In this document: in pieces, positions 24,785 through 33,640 of the stretch
How positions within the stretch are numbered: position 1 is the stretch's first letter
Layout of the letters: every line of letters starts with the position of its first letter
Translations under genes and position numbers: made by a program
NCBI GenBank assembly: GCA_963789255.1
Contig: CAWBJW010000002.1
Coordinates: 558,001 to 622,000 of the forward strand
DNA length: 64,000 nt
DNA from: DATARH01 sp963789255
GTDB lineage: Bacteria > Pseudomonadota > Alphaproteobacteria > ATCC43930 > CGMCC-115725
Reading direction: 5' to 3'
Notes under the pieces: generated by a model
What the model was told of the DNA's origin: nothing
Database searches by the model: none
What the model saw: only the letters and a program-made list of their open reading frames with translations

Positions 24785-27213
24785 CAGAACCTCGTACCAA
24801 AACTGACATGGAAGAGTTGCGTCTTGTCAAAGGATTCTTTCTTGAGCGGCAGCGCTAAATCGAGGCGGATCGGGCCGACCGGGGACTTCCACGAGACGCC
24901 GACGCCCGCGCTCATGCGGATCGCGGCCGAGTCCATGATCGACGGCTGTACCCCGCCGGTCGTCACAAGTTGGGCGGGTGTCAGGACGAGGTTCTTCTGA
25001 TCATTCGACCAGAGGCTGCCGAAATCGCTGAACACCCGCCCGCTGATGCCAAGCTCCTTCGGCAAGCCGAGCGGCACCCCGAGCGACACCGATCCGACAT
25101 AGTATTTGTTGCCGCCCAGCGGATCGCCGGTAAAAGTATCGCGCGGACCGATCCCGGCGGACTCGAAACCGCGCAGGTTGTCGCCGCCGACAAAGAACCG
25201 GTCCTGCAGCAGCACCGGCTGTCCGCCCCAGCCGAAAATATCGCCGGCCTCGCCGGTAACACTAAGCACCCACTCCGGCGCAACGGAATAATAATATCCG
25301 GCATTGACTTTATTTCGAATATACTGAACACCAAAACCGGCGCCAGCAAAATCATTTCCAATAGATGCATAGTATCCGTCAGTGGGGTCGATGCGATTGT
25401 CACGGCGATCGTAGAGCAGAACCTGGCCGATCTCGGAGGTCAGATGGGTCCCCGCCTGCAGTGCAATATACAGCGAGGCATCGCTCTGGATGTCGGTGAT
25501 GTCGTCGGAGCGCGCCGTGTATTTCCAGGTCTGTCGGAGATGGTCCGAGATCTGATAACCCCCGCGCAGCGACCCGCCATACGAGGCCTGCACGTATGCC
25601 GGGGTAACGCCGCTGAAGAAACTCACGGTCGGGCTGGTCTTGATCCAGAACAGATCGAAGCCGGCGGCGAGGTTCTTGTCGAGGAAGTATGGCTCGGTAA
25701 AGCTGAGGTTCACCTGTTGTGAGCGGAGGGCAAGCACCGTGCCGATCTGCAGATCCTGACCGCGACCGAGGAAGTTGTGCTCGTGGATGCTGGTATCGAT
25801 GAGCGGCCCGTCCGTCGTGGAGAAGCCGAGGCCAAACGACAACTCGCCCGTCGACTGCTCTTCGACCTCGACCGAGATGACAGTTCGATCAGGTGCCGAG
25901 CCTGGGCCGTTGGTGACCGAGACCTTCTTGAAAAACCCGAGGGCCTTGATGCGTTCCTTCGAGCGCTCCATTTTGTCGGCGTTGAATGCATCGCCCTCGA
26001 CGAGGCGGAACTCGCGGCGGATTATCTTGTCGAGCGTGCGCACGTTGCCGGTGATGTCGATCCGCTCGACGTAAACCCGCGGGCCCTCCTGCACATTGAA
26101 GACGATGTCGATGGTGTGTGCCTTCCGATGGCGGGTGATTGCCGGCTTGACCTCGACGAAGGCATAGCCGCGATTGCCCAGCGCGTCGGTCAGCGCCGAG
26201 ATCGAATGTTCGACGGCGTCGGCATCGTACCAATCGCCGGATTGCACGGTCAGCAACGGCAGCACGGCCTCGCGCGACAGGTTCTTGAGCTTGATGGCAA
26301 CATCCACCTTGCCGAAGCGGTACCGCTCGCCCTCCTCTACCGTGAAGGTGATGACAAAACCATCGCGGTCGGGGGTCAGCTCGGCGACCGCCGAGACCAC
26401 CCGAAAATCGGCATAGCCCTGGGACAGATAGAATTTGCGCAACAGCTCGCGATCGTAAGCCAGCCTATCGGGGTCGTAGGTATCGGCGGTCGACAGAAAG
26501 CGATACCAGCGGCTTTCCTTCGTGTCGATGACGCCGCGCAGCGTGCCGTCGCCGAACTGGCGATTACCGACAAAATTGATGCTGCGCACCCCAGTCGGGG
26601 GGCCCTCGTTGATCTCGAAGACAAGATCGACCCGGTTCTCCGACAATTGGATGACGTTGGGGTCCACGGTGGCCGCGAAGTGGCCGTGCCGGCGATAGAG
26701 CTGGAGGATGAGCCGGACGTCGTTCTGCACGCGCGTGCGCGTGTAGACGACGCGCGGACGCAATTGGATCACATCGTTGAGGTCCTTGTCGGAGAGCTTC
26801 GAATTCCCCTCGAAGGCGATGCGGTTGATGATCGGGTTCTCGACCACCTTGACGACCAGCGTGTTGCCCTCTCGCGTCAGCTTCACATCGGCGAAGAGCC
26901 CGGTGGCGAACAGCGCCTTCAAGGAGGCGTTGACGCGTTCGGGGTCCCATGGATCGCCCGCTTTGAGCAGCAGGTAGGAGCGCACGGTTTCCGGCTCGAT
27001 CCGCTTGATCCCGTCGATCCGGATATCGGCGATCGTGCCTCCCGCCGCGGCCGCGGCCGGCTGCCGTTGAGCCGCCGCCGCCGGCTGCCGTTGAGCCGCC
27101 GCGGACGGTATCCACGCGGCCGCCGCGACGAATGCCGCCGCCAGCATGGCCAGCCAGCGAAAAGTCATGCGCTTTGGAACCAAAACCCCCCCACCCCGAC
27201 GCTTGCGCCCCAT
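24784..27213 (-). CDS. bamA: Outer membrane protein assembly factor BamA
   Basis: 809 residues. It is the central Omp85 component that folds beta-barrels into the outer membrane. The signal peptide FRWLAMLAAAFVAAAAW is followed by a duplicated AAQRQPAA segment. Five POTRA domains come next (for example IRIDGIKRIEPETVRSYL, INRIAFEGNSKL, VYVERIDITGNVRTLDKI). The C-terminal barrel has the L6 region FFVGGDNLRGFESAGIGPRD and ends LFHVSFGTRF with the terminal aromatic. ATG 27213 is the longest start; MTFRWLA at 27168 may be the true one. It lies 15 nt after rseP. Barrel codons around 25250-25390 are noticeably AT-richer. Confidence 0.96.
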   Translation of the reverse strand: MGRKRRGGGVLVPKRMTFRWLAMLAAAFVAAAAWIPSAAAQRQPAAAAQRQPAAAAAGGTIADIRIDGIKRIEPETVRSYLLLKAGDPWDPERVNASLKALFATGLFADVKLTREGNTLVVKVVENPIINRIAFEGNSKLSDKDLNDVIQLRPRVVYTRTRVQNDVRLILQLYRRHGHFAATVDPNVIQLSENRVDLVFEINEGPPTGVRSINFVGNRQFGDGTLRGVIDTKESRWYRFLSTADTYDPDRLAYDRELLRKFYLSQGYADFRVVSAVAELTPDRDGFVITFTVEEGERYRFGKVDVAIKLKNLSREAVLPLLTVQSGDWYDADAVEHSISALTDALGNRGYAFVEVKPAITRHRKAHTIDIVFNVQEGPRVYVERIDITGNVRTLDKIIRREFRLVEGDAFNADKMERSKERIKALGFFKKVSVTNGPGSAPDRTVISVEVEEQSTGELSFGLGFSTTDGPLIDTSIHEHNFLGRGQDLQIGTVLALRSQQVNLSFTEPYFLDKNLAAGFDLFWIKTSPTVSFFSGVTPAYVQASYGGSLRGGYQISDHLRQTWKYTARSDDITDIQSDASLYIALQAGTHLTSEIGQVLLYDRRDNRIDPTDGYYASIGNDFAGAGFGVQYIRNKVNAGYYYSVAPEWVLSVTGEAGDIFGWGGQPVLLQDRFFVGGDNLRGFESAGIGPRDTFTGDPLGGNKYYVGSVSLGVPLGLPKELGISGRVFSDFGSLWSNDQKNLVLTPAQLVTTGGVQPSIMDSAAIRMSAGVGVSWKSPVGPIRLDLALPLKKESFDKTQLFHVSFGTRF

Positions 27214-27228
27214 CGCGCGCGGATCGTG

Positions 27229-28374
27229 TCAGGTCACGAAGCGCTTCACAATATCAATGATCCCGGTGTGAACGAGGTCGTTCCAGGTAGCAAAGACCAT
27301 CAGCGTCAGCACCAGCGCCAACCCCACGCGAAAGCCATATTCCTGCGTGCGCTGGCCCAACGGTTTGCCACGGATCGCTTCAGCCGCATAGAACAGCAGG
27401 TGTCCGCCGTCAAGCACCGGCACCGGGAACAGGTTGATCAGCCCGAGATTGACCGACAGAACCGCCATGAACCAGAGCAGCGGCACAATGCCGCCCTGCG
27501 CGACCTCGCCCGACAACTGGGCAATGCGTAGCGGCCCGCCGAGTTCGTCGGCGGAGCGGGTACCGATCACCATCTGCCACATCGCGTCGAGCGTCGTGGC
27601 CGAGAGGTTCCAGGTCTCGCCGACCGCGCGCACGACCGCGCTCGCCGGATCGCGCCGGACGTATTTGGGGCTGCCGCCGCGTATGCCGAGCTGGCCGATT
27701 TGATGCCGGCCCAGCCGGTTGGTCTCCTCAACGCGGCTCGGCGTAACGTGCAATGTGACGAACTGCCCATTGCGCTTGACGACCGCGGTCATCGGCACGT
27801 TCGGGTTGAGCCGCACCACCTGTTGCACGTCCTCGAAGCTTTCGATCGACCGCCCGTCGATACTGGTGATGACATCGCCCGGTTGCATGCCGCCGGCTTG
27901 GGCCGCGCTGTCCGGCAGAACCTGGCCGACCTTTGCCGGGGTGAAGGGTTGGCCGTAGGTCATAAACAAGAGCGCCAGCACGACGATGGCGAACACGAAA
28001 TTCGCGATCGGCCCGCCGGCGACGATGGCAGCGCGCTGGCCGAGACGCTTGCCGTGAAACGATACTTCGCGCTCGGCCGCGGTGAGCTGGCCAAGCCGGG
28101 CTATCGGCAGGCCGGAGCTGGCGTCGCTGTCGCCGAACATCTTGACGTAACCGCCAAGCGGGATGGCGCTGAACTTCCAGCGCGTGCCGGCGCGGTCCCA
28201 CCAGCCGAAGAGTTCGGGGCCGAAGCCGATCGAGAACACCTCGATCTTCACCCCGTTGCGCCGGGCGATCAAATAATGGCCCAGCTCGTGGACGAACACG
28301 AGCACGGTCAAGACCACCAGGAACACGCCGACGTAAAGTATTCCGCCGTGGATAAACGGTACCAAATAGCTCAT
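27229..28374 (-). CDS. rseP: Site-2 metalloprotease RseP (M50)
   Basis: 381 residues. It is an inner-membrane zinc protease that cleaves anti-sigma factors and signal-peptide remnants. The active-site HELGHYLIAR in the first membrane segment and the second motif NLFPVPVLDGGHLLF (Asp ligand) are present. One PDZ domain lies between them (GMQPGDVITSIDGRSIESFEDV). Its start overlaps the dxr stop as ATGA. The position between dxr and bamA is the usual envelope-stress gene order. Confidence 0.96.
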   Translation of the reverse strand: MSYLVPFIHGGILYVGVFLVVLTVLVFVHELGHYLIARRNGVKIEVFSIGFGPELFGWWDRAGTRWKFSAIPLGGYVKMFGDSDASSGLPIARLGQLTAAEREVSFHGKRLGQRAAIVAGGPIANFVFAIVVLALLFMTYGQPFTPAKVGQVLPDSAAQAGGMQPGDVITSIDGRSIESFEDVQQVVRLNPNVPMTAVVKRNGQFVTLHVTPSRVEETNRLGRHQIGQLGIRGGSPKYVRRDPASAVVRAVGETWNLSATTLDAMWQMVIGTRSADELGGPLRIAQLSGEVAQGGIVPLLWFMAVLSVNLGLINLFPVPVLDGGHLLFYAAEAIRGKPLGQRTQEYGFRVGLALVLTLMVFATWNDLVHTGIIDIVKRFVT

Positions 28375-29642
28375 TGTCTGTCCGTCGATGCGGCGACGCG
28401 CGATTGCCCGCGCGGAGCGACCAAGTGAGCCGCGATCTCGCGGGCGGCCCTATCGAGATTGTAGACATCGTCGAGCGAATCAAGGTCGCCGCCGGGCATC
28501 CGCTCGAGCGTGCGCTCGACGATCGCAGCGATGTCGAGAAACCCGATCCGGCCCGCGAGAAAGGCGTGGACCGCGGTCTCGTTTGCCGCGTTGAGCACGG
28601 TCGGGCCGGCTCCGCCGCCACTGAGCGCCTCGCGCGCCAGGCGCAGTGCCGGGAAGCGCTGCTCGTCGGGCGCTTCGAAGGTGAGCCGTCCGACCTCGGC
28701 GAGGTCGAGCCGCTTGGTCGGTGCCGCCGTGCGCCCTGGCCAGCCGAGCGCGTAGGCGATTGGCGTGCGCATATCGGGCGAGCCGAGATGGGCGAGCACC
28801 GAACCATCGCAATAGGTCACCAGGCCGTGCACGATCGATTGCGGATGAACGACAATGTCGATGCGCTCTGGCGCCAGCTGAAACAGATAATGCGCCTCGA
28901 TCAGTTCGAGACCCTTGTTCATCAAGGTCGCCGAGTCGATCGAAATCTTGGCGCCCATTGTCGGCCAAGTCGGATGCGCCACCGCCTGCTCCGGCGTCGC
29001 GACGCGCATCTCTTCGAGGCTGCGCTCGCGAAACGGGCCACCGCTACACGTCAAGGTGATCTTTTCAATCCCCTCGACCCGGGCGAAATCAAAGCACTGC
29101 CATATCGCATTGTGCTCGCTGTCGACCGGCAACAGGGTCGCGCCGTGCTGGGCGATCTCGCGCATGAACAGGCTGCCGGCGCAGACCAGCACTTCCTTGT
29201 TGGCGAAGGCGACGATGCGCCCTTGCCGGATCGCCGCCAGGGTCGGTCCGAGCCCGGCGGCGCCGACGATCCCCGCCATGACCCAATCGGCCGGCCGCTC
29301 GGCCGCCTCGACCAGGGCCGCGCGTCCGCACGCCACCTCGATCCCGGTGCCGGAGAGCGCCTCTTTTAGCGCCGGGTAGTCCGCCGGATCGGCCACCGCG
29401 GCGAAGCGCGCGCCGAGCGCCTTCGCCTGCTCGGCCAGCAGCACGGCGTTGCGGTTGGCGGTCAGTGCCTCGACGGTGAAGTCGTCGCGGTTGCGCAGCA
29501 ACAGGTCGACGGTGCTTTGCCCGATCGACCCGGTCGAGCCGAGGATCGTGACGCGGCGCGACCGGTCGCGGCTGGTATCGGGTCGCTCGCCAGCCCGCGT
29601 CGCCCCGGTCATTGCCCCCGGCATCGCCCCGGTCATTGCCAT
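28371..29642 (-). CDS. dxr: 1-deoxy-D-xylulose 5-phosphate reductoisomerase
   Basis: 423 residues. It makes 2-C-methylerythritol 4-phosphate, the committed step of non-mevalonate isoprenoid synthesis, which supplies the downstream UppS. The NADPH loop GSTGSIGQST, the metal site VDSEHNAIWQ, TCSGGPFRE and MGAKISIDSATLMNKGLELIEAHYLF are visible. The N-terminus has about 30 extra residues with a repeated MTGA motif. A start at 29636, which overlaps the cdsA stop as ATGA, is as likely as 29642. Intact. Confidence 0.96.
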   Translation of the reverse strand: MAMTGAMPGAMTGATRAGERPDTSRDRSRRVTILGSTGSIGQSTVDLLLRNRDDFTVEALTANRNAVLLAEQAKALGARFAAVADPADYPALKEALSGTGIEVACGRAALVEAAERPADWVMAGIVGAAGLGPTLAAIRQGRIVAFANKEVLVCAGSLFMREIAQHGATLLPVDSEHNAIWQCFDFARVEGIEKITLTCSGGPFRERSLEEMRVATPEQAVAHPTWPTMGAKISIDSATLMNKGLELIEAHYLFQLAPERIDIVVHPQSIVHGLVTYCDGSVLAHLGSPDMRTPIAYALGWPGRTAAPTKRLDLAEVGRLTFEAPDEQRFPALRLAREALSGGGAGPTVLNAANETAVHAFLAGRIGFLDIAAIVERTLERMPGGDLDSLDDVYNLDRAAREIAAHLVAPRGQSRVAASTDRQ

Positions 29643-30469
29643 GTCAGCACGCTGCCACCGCCGATCAGGGTCAGCAACACCACCGCCGGGATCACGGCCA
29701 GAAGGCCGTCGAGCCGGTCAAGCAGGCCGCCATGCCCAGGAATGAGGCCGCTCGAGTCCTTCACGCCGAACCTTCGCTTGGCCACCGACTCTGCAAGATC
29801 GCCGAACTGCTCGACAATCGCAAGCCCCGCGCTGATCAGCACCAGCGGGAGCACCGAGGACAGGCCAAGGACGCGCGCGGTTCCCCAGCCCGCCAGCGCC
29901 GCGCAGCCCGCCCCGCCGATCAGCCCCGCCCAGGTCTTGCGCGGGCTCCAGCGCGGCGCGAGAAGCGGCCCGCCGAACCGGCGGCCGATCGCATAGGCGC
30001 CAATATCAGTCGCCCAGACGACGGCGAAAATCCACAGCAAGGTGGCTCGCCCGGCCCCTTCCGCCCGGGCGAGCCACAACAGCAGCACGCAGGGCAATGC
30101 AACCCACAGCGCGCCCAAGGCGAGCCAAGACGGCGCGCCGCCCGGCTCGCGTCGCGCCGTCCACAGGACGATCGCCGCGCCCAGGAGGCTCGCCGCGACG
30201 GCGAGCGCGACCCCGGTTGCAGCGGCCGCGGCGATTGCGGCGAGGACGGCGCCGATCAGCCCCATCCCGCTTGCGCCAAGCTGTCCCTCACGGCACATTC
30301 GGGCCCATTCCCACGCCATCACCGCGCCGGCCAGCGCGGTGACGATCGGCAGCCAGGGCCAGCCGAACCAAGCAGCGGCGATGGCGATGGGCGCCAGGAC
30401 CAGCGCCGAGAGAATGCGCAACCGCAACGAACCCTGGGAGCCCGTTTCAGCGGGAGCCAACAGAGGCAC
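29633..30469 (-). CDS. cdsA: Phosphatidate cytidylyltransferase
   Basis: About 278 residues. It forms CDP-diacylglycerol for phospholipid synthesis in the inner membrane. It is highly hydrophobic with about eight membrane segments, and it carries the full C-terminal CDS signature KRRFGVKDSSGLIPGHGG followed by LLDRLDG. I place the start at GTG 30469, which overlaps the end of uppS by 23 nt; the frame is open further upstream only as a shadow of uppS. The stop overlaps the dxr start region. Confidence 0.93.
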   Translation of the reverse strand: MPLLAPAETGSQGSLRLRILSALVLAPIAIAAAWFGWPWLPIVTALAGAVMAWEWARMCREGQLGASGMGLIGAVLAAIAAAAATGVALAVAASLLGAAIVLWTARREPGGAPSWLALGALWVALPCVLLLWLARAEGAGRATLLWIFAVVWATDIGAYAIGRRFGGPLLAPRWSPRKTWAGLIGGAGCAALAGWGTARVLGLSSVLPLVLISAGLAIVEQFGDLAESVAKRRFGVKDSSGLIPGHGGLLDRLDGLLAVIPAVVLLTLIGGGSVLTWQ

Positions 30470-31181
30470 CGTAGCGGCGCTCGCGGCCACAATAATCGGC
30501 GATCGCCTCTTCGAGATCGCTGCGCCCGAAATCCGGCCACAGCGTCTTGGTGAAGACCAATTCGGCGTAGGCGCACTGCCACAACATGAAATTGCTGATG
30601 CGCTGCTCGCCGCTAGTGCGAACCAACAGATCGGGGTCGGGCAGGTCAGAGGTGAACAGATGGCCGGCGATGAGGTTTTCATCGACCGCTTCGACGGCGA
30701 GGCGTCCCGCGGCGGCTTTCGCGGCGATCGCCCGCGTCGCGGCAACGATCTCGGCACGCCCGCCATAGGAGAGCGCGATCGTCAGATTGATCGCGCGATT
30801 GTCGCGGGTCAGCGCCTCAGCGTTGTGGACCAGCGTGACGATATCGGGCGAGAGCCGTCCGATCTCGCCGATGACCCTGAGGCGTACCCCGTTCTTGTGC
30901 AACTCGGCGATCTCGCCGCGCAGGTAATGACGTAAGAGCCCCATAAGGTCGTCGACTTCGTCGAGCGGGCGCTTCCAGTTTTCCGAGGAAAACCCGAACA
31001 GGGTCAGATAGGGAACGGCGAGCTCGCTCGCCGCCGTCAGCGTGCGACGGACTGCTTCCGCGCCGCGCCGGTGGCCGGCGATGCGGGGCAGCCCGCGAGC
31101 CTTCGCCCAACGGCCGTTGCCATCCATAATGATGGCAATATGCCGCGGCAGCGGGCGCGGCAAGTCAGCGGAGGAGCTCAT
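30447..31181 (-). CDS. uppS: Undecaprenyl diphosphate synthase (isoprenyl transferase)
   Basis: About 244 residues. It makes the C55 carrier lipid for peptidoglycan and other envelope polymers. The N-terminal IAIIMDGNGRWAKARGLPR holds the catalytic Asp. FGFSSENWKRP and the C-terminal LLVRTSGEQRISNFMLWQCAYAEL-type signature are present. ATG 31181 overlaps the frr stop by one base (TGATG), so translation is coupled. Intact. Confidence 0.96.
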   Translation of the reverse strand: MSSSADLPRPLPRHIAIIMDGNGRWAKARGLPRIAGHRRGAEAVRRTLTAASELAVPYLTLFGFSSENWKRPLDEVDDLMGLLRHYLRGEIAELHKNGVRLRVIGEIGRLSPDIVTLVHNAEALTRDNRAINLTIALSYGGRAEIVAATRAIAAKAAAGRLAVEAVDENLIAGHLFTSDLPDPDLLVRTSGEQRISNFMLWQCAYAELVFTKTLWPDFGRSDLEEAIADYCGRERRYGASVGSR

Positions 31182-31741
31182 CAGACCTGAAGGATTTCCT
31201 TGTCCTTTTGCGCGAGCGTCTCGTCGATGCGCTTGATGTGGTCGTCGGTGAGAAGCTGGACATCCTTTTCCGCCTTGCGCTGCTCGTCCTGCGAGATCTC
31301 GCCGTCCTTCTCGAGACGGCGCAGCGCCTCGACCCCGTCGCGCCGCACATTGCGCACCGAGACGCGCGCCTGCTCGGCGTACTTGGCGGCGACCCGGGTC
31401 AATTCGCGGCGCCGCTCCTCGTTGAGTTCGGGGATCGGCACCCGGATGACCTGCCCCTCGGTCTGCGGATTGAGGCCGAGCCCGGCTTCGCGGATCGCCT
31501 TGTCGACCGCCTTGGACAGGCCGCGGTCCCAGACCTGGACCGTGATCATCCGCGGTTCCGGAACGTTGACGCTGGCCACCTGATTGAGCGGCACCGTGCC
31601 GCCGTACGCCGCGACCAGGACCGGCTCCAGCAGGCTGGTCGAGGCCCGCCCGGTGCGCAGCCCGCCATACTCCTTGCGCAGTACCTCGATTGCGCCATCC
31701 ATGCGACGGCGGAGGTCCTTCAGCAATTCGTCTTGTGCCAT
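31181..31741 (-). CDS. frr: Ribosome recycling factor
   Basis: 186 residues, the normal length. It splits post-termination ribosomes together with EF-G. The three-helix-bundle sequence is recognisable in LRTGRASTSLLEPVLVAAYG, LNQVASVNVPEPRMITVQVW, IPELNEERRRELTRVAAKYA and the C-terminal IKRIDETLAQKDKEILQV. It follows pyrH by 74 nt that contain a weak GC-rich stem, and is fused translationally to uppS. Confidence 0.97.
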   Translation of the reverse strand: MAQDELLKDLRRRMDGAIEVLRKEYGGLRTGRASTSLLEPVLVAAYGGTVPLNQVASVNVPEPRMITVQVWDRGLSKAVDKAIREAGLGLNPQTEGQVIRVPIPELNEERRRELTRVAAKYAEQARVSVRNVRRDGVEALRRLEKDGEISQDEQRKAEKDVQLLTDDHIKRIDETLAQKDKEILQV

Positions 31742-31815
31742 GGCGTGTGGCTCCCTCGCGCTTTTCGCGTCCCCACTCTGCCCTCTCGCGCAAGCCGGGG
31801 AGGGCGGGATAGGCG

Positions 31816-32556
31816 CTATCGTGTGTCCTCGATGATCGTGTACCGCCCCTGTCCCTGCACGACCTGCGCGAGCCCGCCATTCTCGAAAATCGAGAAGACG
31901 AGGATCGGGATCCGGTTCTCCCGCGCCAGCGAGACCGCCGACGCATCCATCACCTGCAGATCGCGCGCCAGCACCTCGCGATAATCGAGCCGCTCGAACC
32001 GGCGGGCCTCTGGCACCCGATGCGGGTCGGCATCATAGACGCCGTCGACCTTGGTCGCCTTCAACAGAGCATCGCACCCCATTTCCGAGGCGCGCAGCGC
32101 CGCCGCGGTATCGGTGGTGAAGAACGGATTGCCGGTCCCGGCAGCAAATATCACCAGCCGGCCCTTCTCCAGGTGGCGCATCGCCCGCCGCCGGATATAG
32201 GGTTCGCACACCGCCTGCATCGAGATCGCCGACTGCACCCGGGTGGCGATGCCGCGGCGCTCCAGCTCGTTCTGCATCGCCAGCGAATTAATCACGGTCG
32301 CCAGCATGCCCATATAGTCGCCCGAGGCGCGTTCCATGCCGACCGCCGCACCCGACAGCCCGCGGAAGATGTTGCCGCCGCCGATCACCAGGCACAGCTC
32401 GACGCCGAGAGCGTGGACCGATCCGATTTCGCTGGCGATGCGTTCGACCATGGCCGGGTCGAGGCCGTAATCGCGCTCGCCCATCAACGCCTCGCCGGAG
32501 ACTTTCAGGAGGACGCGGCGATACTTGAGATCGGCTGGCATGCCTCCTACGCCCAT
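31816..32556 (-). CDS. pyrH: Uridylate kinase
   Basis: 246 residues. It phosphorylates UMP to UDP, feeding UDP-GlcNAc and thus the lpx genes downstream. It is an amino-acid-kinase fold with VLLKVSGEALMGE, LVIGGGNIFRGL, IFAAGTGNPFFTTDTAAALRA and KATKVDGVYDADP. Either ATG 32556 or MPADLKYRR at 32541 could be the start; AGGAGG lies too close to the second to decide. Intact. Confidence 0.97.
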   Translation of the reverse strand: MGVGGMPADLKYRRVLLKVSGEALMGERDYGLDPAMVERIASEIGSVHALGVELCLVIGGGNIFRGLSGAAVGMERASGDYMGMLATVINSLAMQNELERRGIATRVQSAISMQAVCEPYIRRRAMRHLEKGRLVIFAAGTGNPFFTTDTAAALRASEMGCDALLKATKVDGVYDADPHRVPEARRFERLDYREVLARDLQVMDASAVSLARENRIPILVFSIFENGGLAQVVQGQGRYTIIEDTR

Positions 32557-32592
32557 CCGGCTGAGATACCCGTCCGAGAGACAGTCCGCAGA

Positions 32593-33606
32593 CTACACCA
32601 AACCGCACGCGGCGAGGTCATCCGATTTGCTGGAGATTGTCGTCCCGGCGACGGCCGGGACAACAATTTCGAATGTACTCAGCTTTTGAGCCTGGGCGCC
32701 AACCTCAGCGGCAAAGTCGGAAGGCGGCCGCTCGATCCCCTCGCCGAGGGCAAAGCGGACCATTCCGGCAACACGGATCGCCGCGCCCGCGGTCCGGGCC
32801 GCGGATTCGATAACCTTGCCGACGCGGTTTTCGCCGTCGATCACGAAGACCTGCTCGAGCAGCACGACCTCTTCGTAGAATTTGCGCAGCCGTCCATCGA
32901 CCATGCGCTCGACGATCGCCTCCGTCTTGCCGCTCCCTTGCGCCTGCTCGCGCAGCACCGCGCGCTCGCGCTCGAGCGCCGCCGCCGGCACCGAGGCGAT
33001 GTCGACATAGAGCGGGTTGGCAGCCGCGACATGCATCGCCAGCTGGCGTCCCAGCCCGGCCAGCGCATCGCCCCCGGCATCCGACTCGAGCGCGACCAGG
33101 ACGCCGATCTTGCCGAGGCCGGGTGCCAGCGAATTGTGCACGTAGGAGGCGACGACGCCGCGCCCGACGGCGAGCCGCTGGGCGCGGCGCAGCACCAAAT
33201 TCTCGCCGATTCTTCCAACCAGCTCGGTCAACTCGCCGGCCACGGTGCGCCCGGTTGCCGGATAGGGCGCCTCCTTCAGGGCCTCGGCGTCGCCCGCTCC
33301 GCCCGCCGCGAGTGCGCTGACGGTGCGCACGAAAGCCTGGAACAGCTCGTTGCGCGCGACGAAATCGGTCTCCGAGTTGACCTCGACGACGGCGCCGGCG
33401 GCGCCTCGCGTCGCCACCCCGACGAGCCCCTCGGCAGCGACCCGTCCGGCCTTTTTCGCCGCGGCGGCGAGACCCTTTGCGCGCAGCCAGTCGACCGCAG
33501 CCTCGATGTCGCCGTCGGTGTCGGCGAGCGCGCGCTTGCAATCCATCATCCCGGCGCCGGTCTTGTCGCGCAGTTCCTTGACCAGCGCCGCGGTCACCTC
33601 GGCCAT
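32593..33606 (-). CDS. tsf: Elongation factor Ts (C-terminus probably altered by a frameshift)
   Basis: Guanine exchange factor for EF-Tu. The N-terminal TGAGMMDCKRALADTDGD and EVNSETDFVARNE stretches are diagnostic, and the core and C-terminal domains follow to EGIERPPSDFAAEVGAQ. After that the frame reads a non-family tail of about 32 residues (QKLSTFEIVVP...). Part of that tail is encoded by a palindromic repeat. If one base in CCCAGGCTC near 32692 is dropped, the protein would end AQLKS with a stop at 32679, a much more ordinary terminus. The start ATG 33606 has GAGAGGA upstream. It follows rpsB as in almost all bacteria. Confidence 0.95.
   Translation of the reverse strand: MAEVTAALVKELRDKTGAGMMDCKRALADTDGDIEAAVDWLRAKGLAAAAKKAGRVAAEGLVGVATRGAAGAVVEVNSETDFVARNELFQAFVRTVSALAAGGAGDAEALKEAPYPATGRTVAGELTELVGRIGENLVLRRAQRLAVGRGVVASYVHNSLAPGLGKIGVLVALESDAGGDALAGLGRQLAMHVAAANPLYVDIASVPAAALERERAVLREQAQGSGKTEAIVERMVDGRLRKFYEEVVLLEQVFVIDGENRVGKVIESAARTAGAAIRVAGMVRFALGEGIERPPSDFAAEVGAQAQKLSTFEIVVPAVAGTTISSKSDDLAACGLV
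32636..32667. repeat. Palindromic repeat at the 3' end of tsf
   Basis: ATTGTCGTCCCGGC, a 4-nt loop, then GCCGGGACAACAAT form a near-perfect stem of about 14 bp. On the minus strand it follows the likely true tsf stop and could act as an attenuator or terminator between tsf and pyrH. The same core (TGTCCCGG) recurs at 41812-41874. Confidence 0.7.
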
Positions 33607-33640
33607 CGACTCATCCTCTCGTCAATACCGACCCGGGCGG

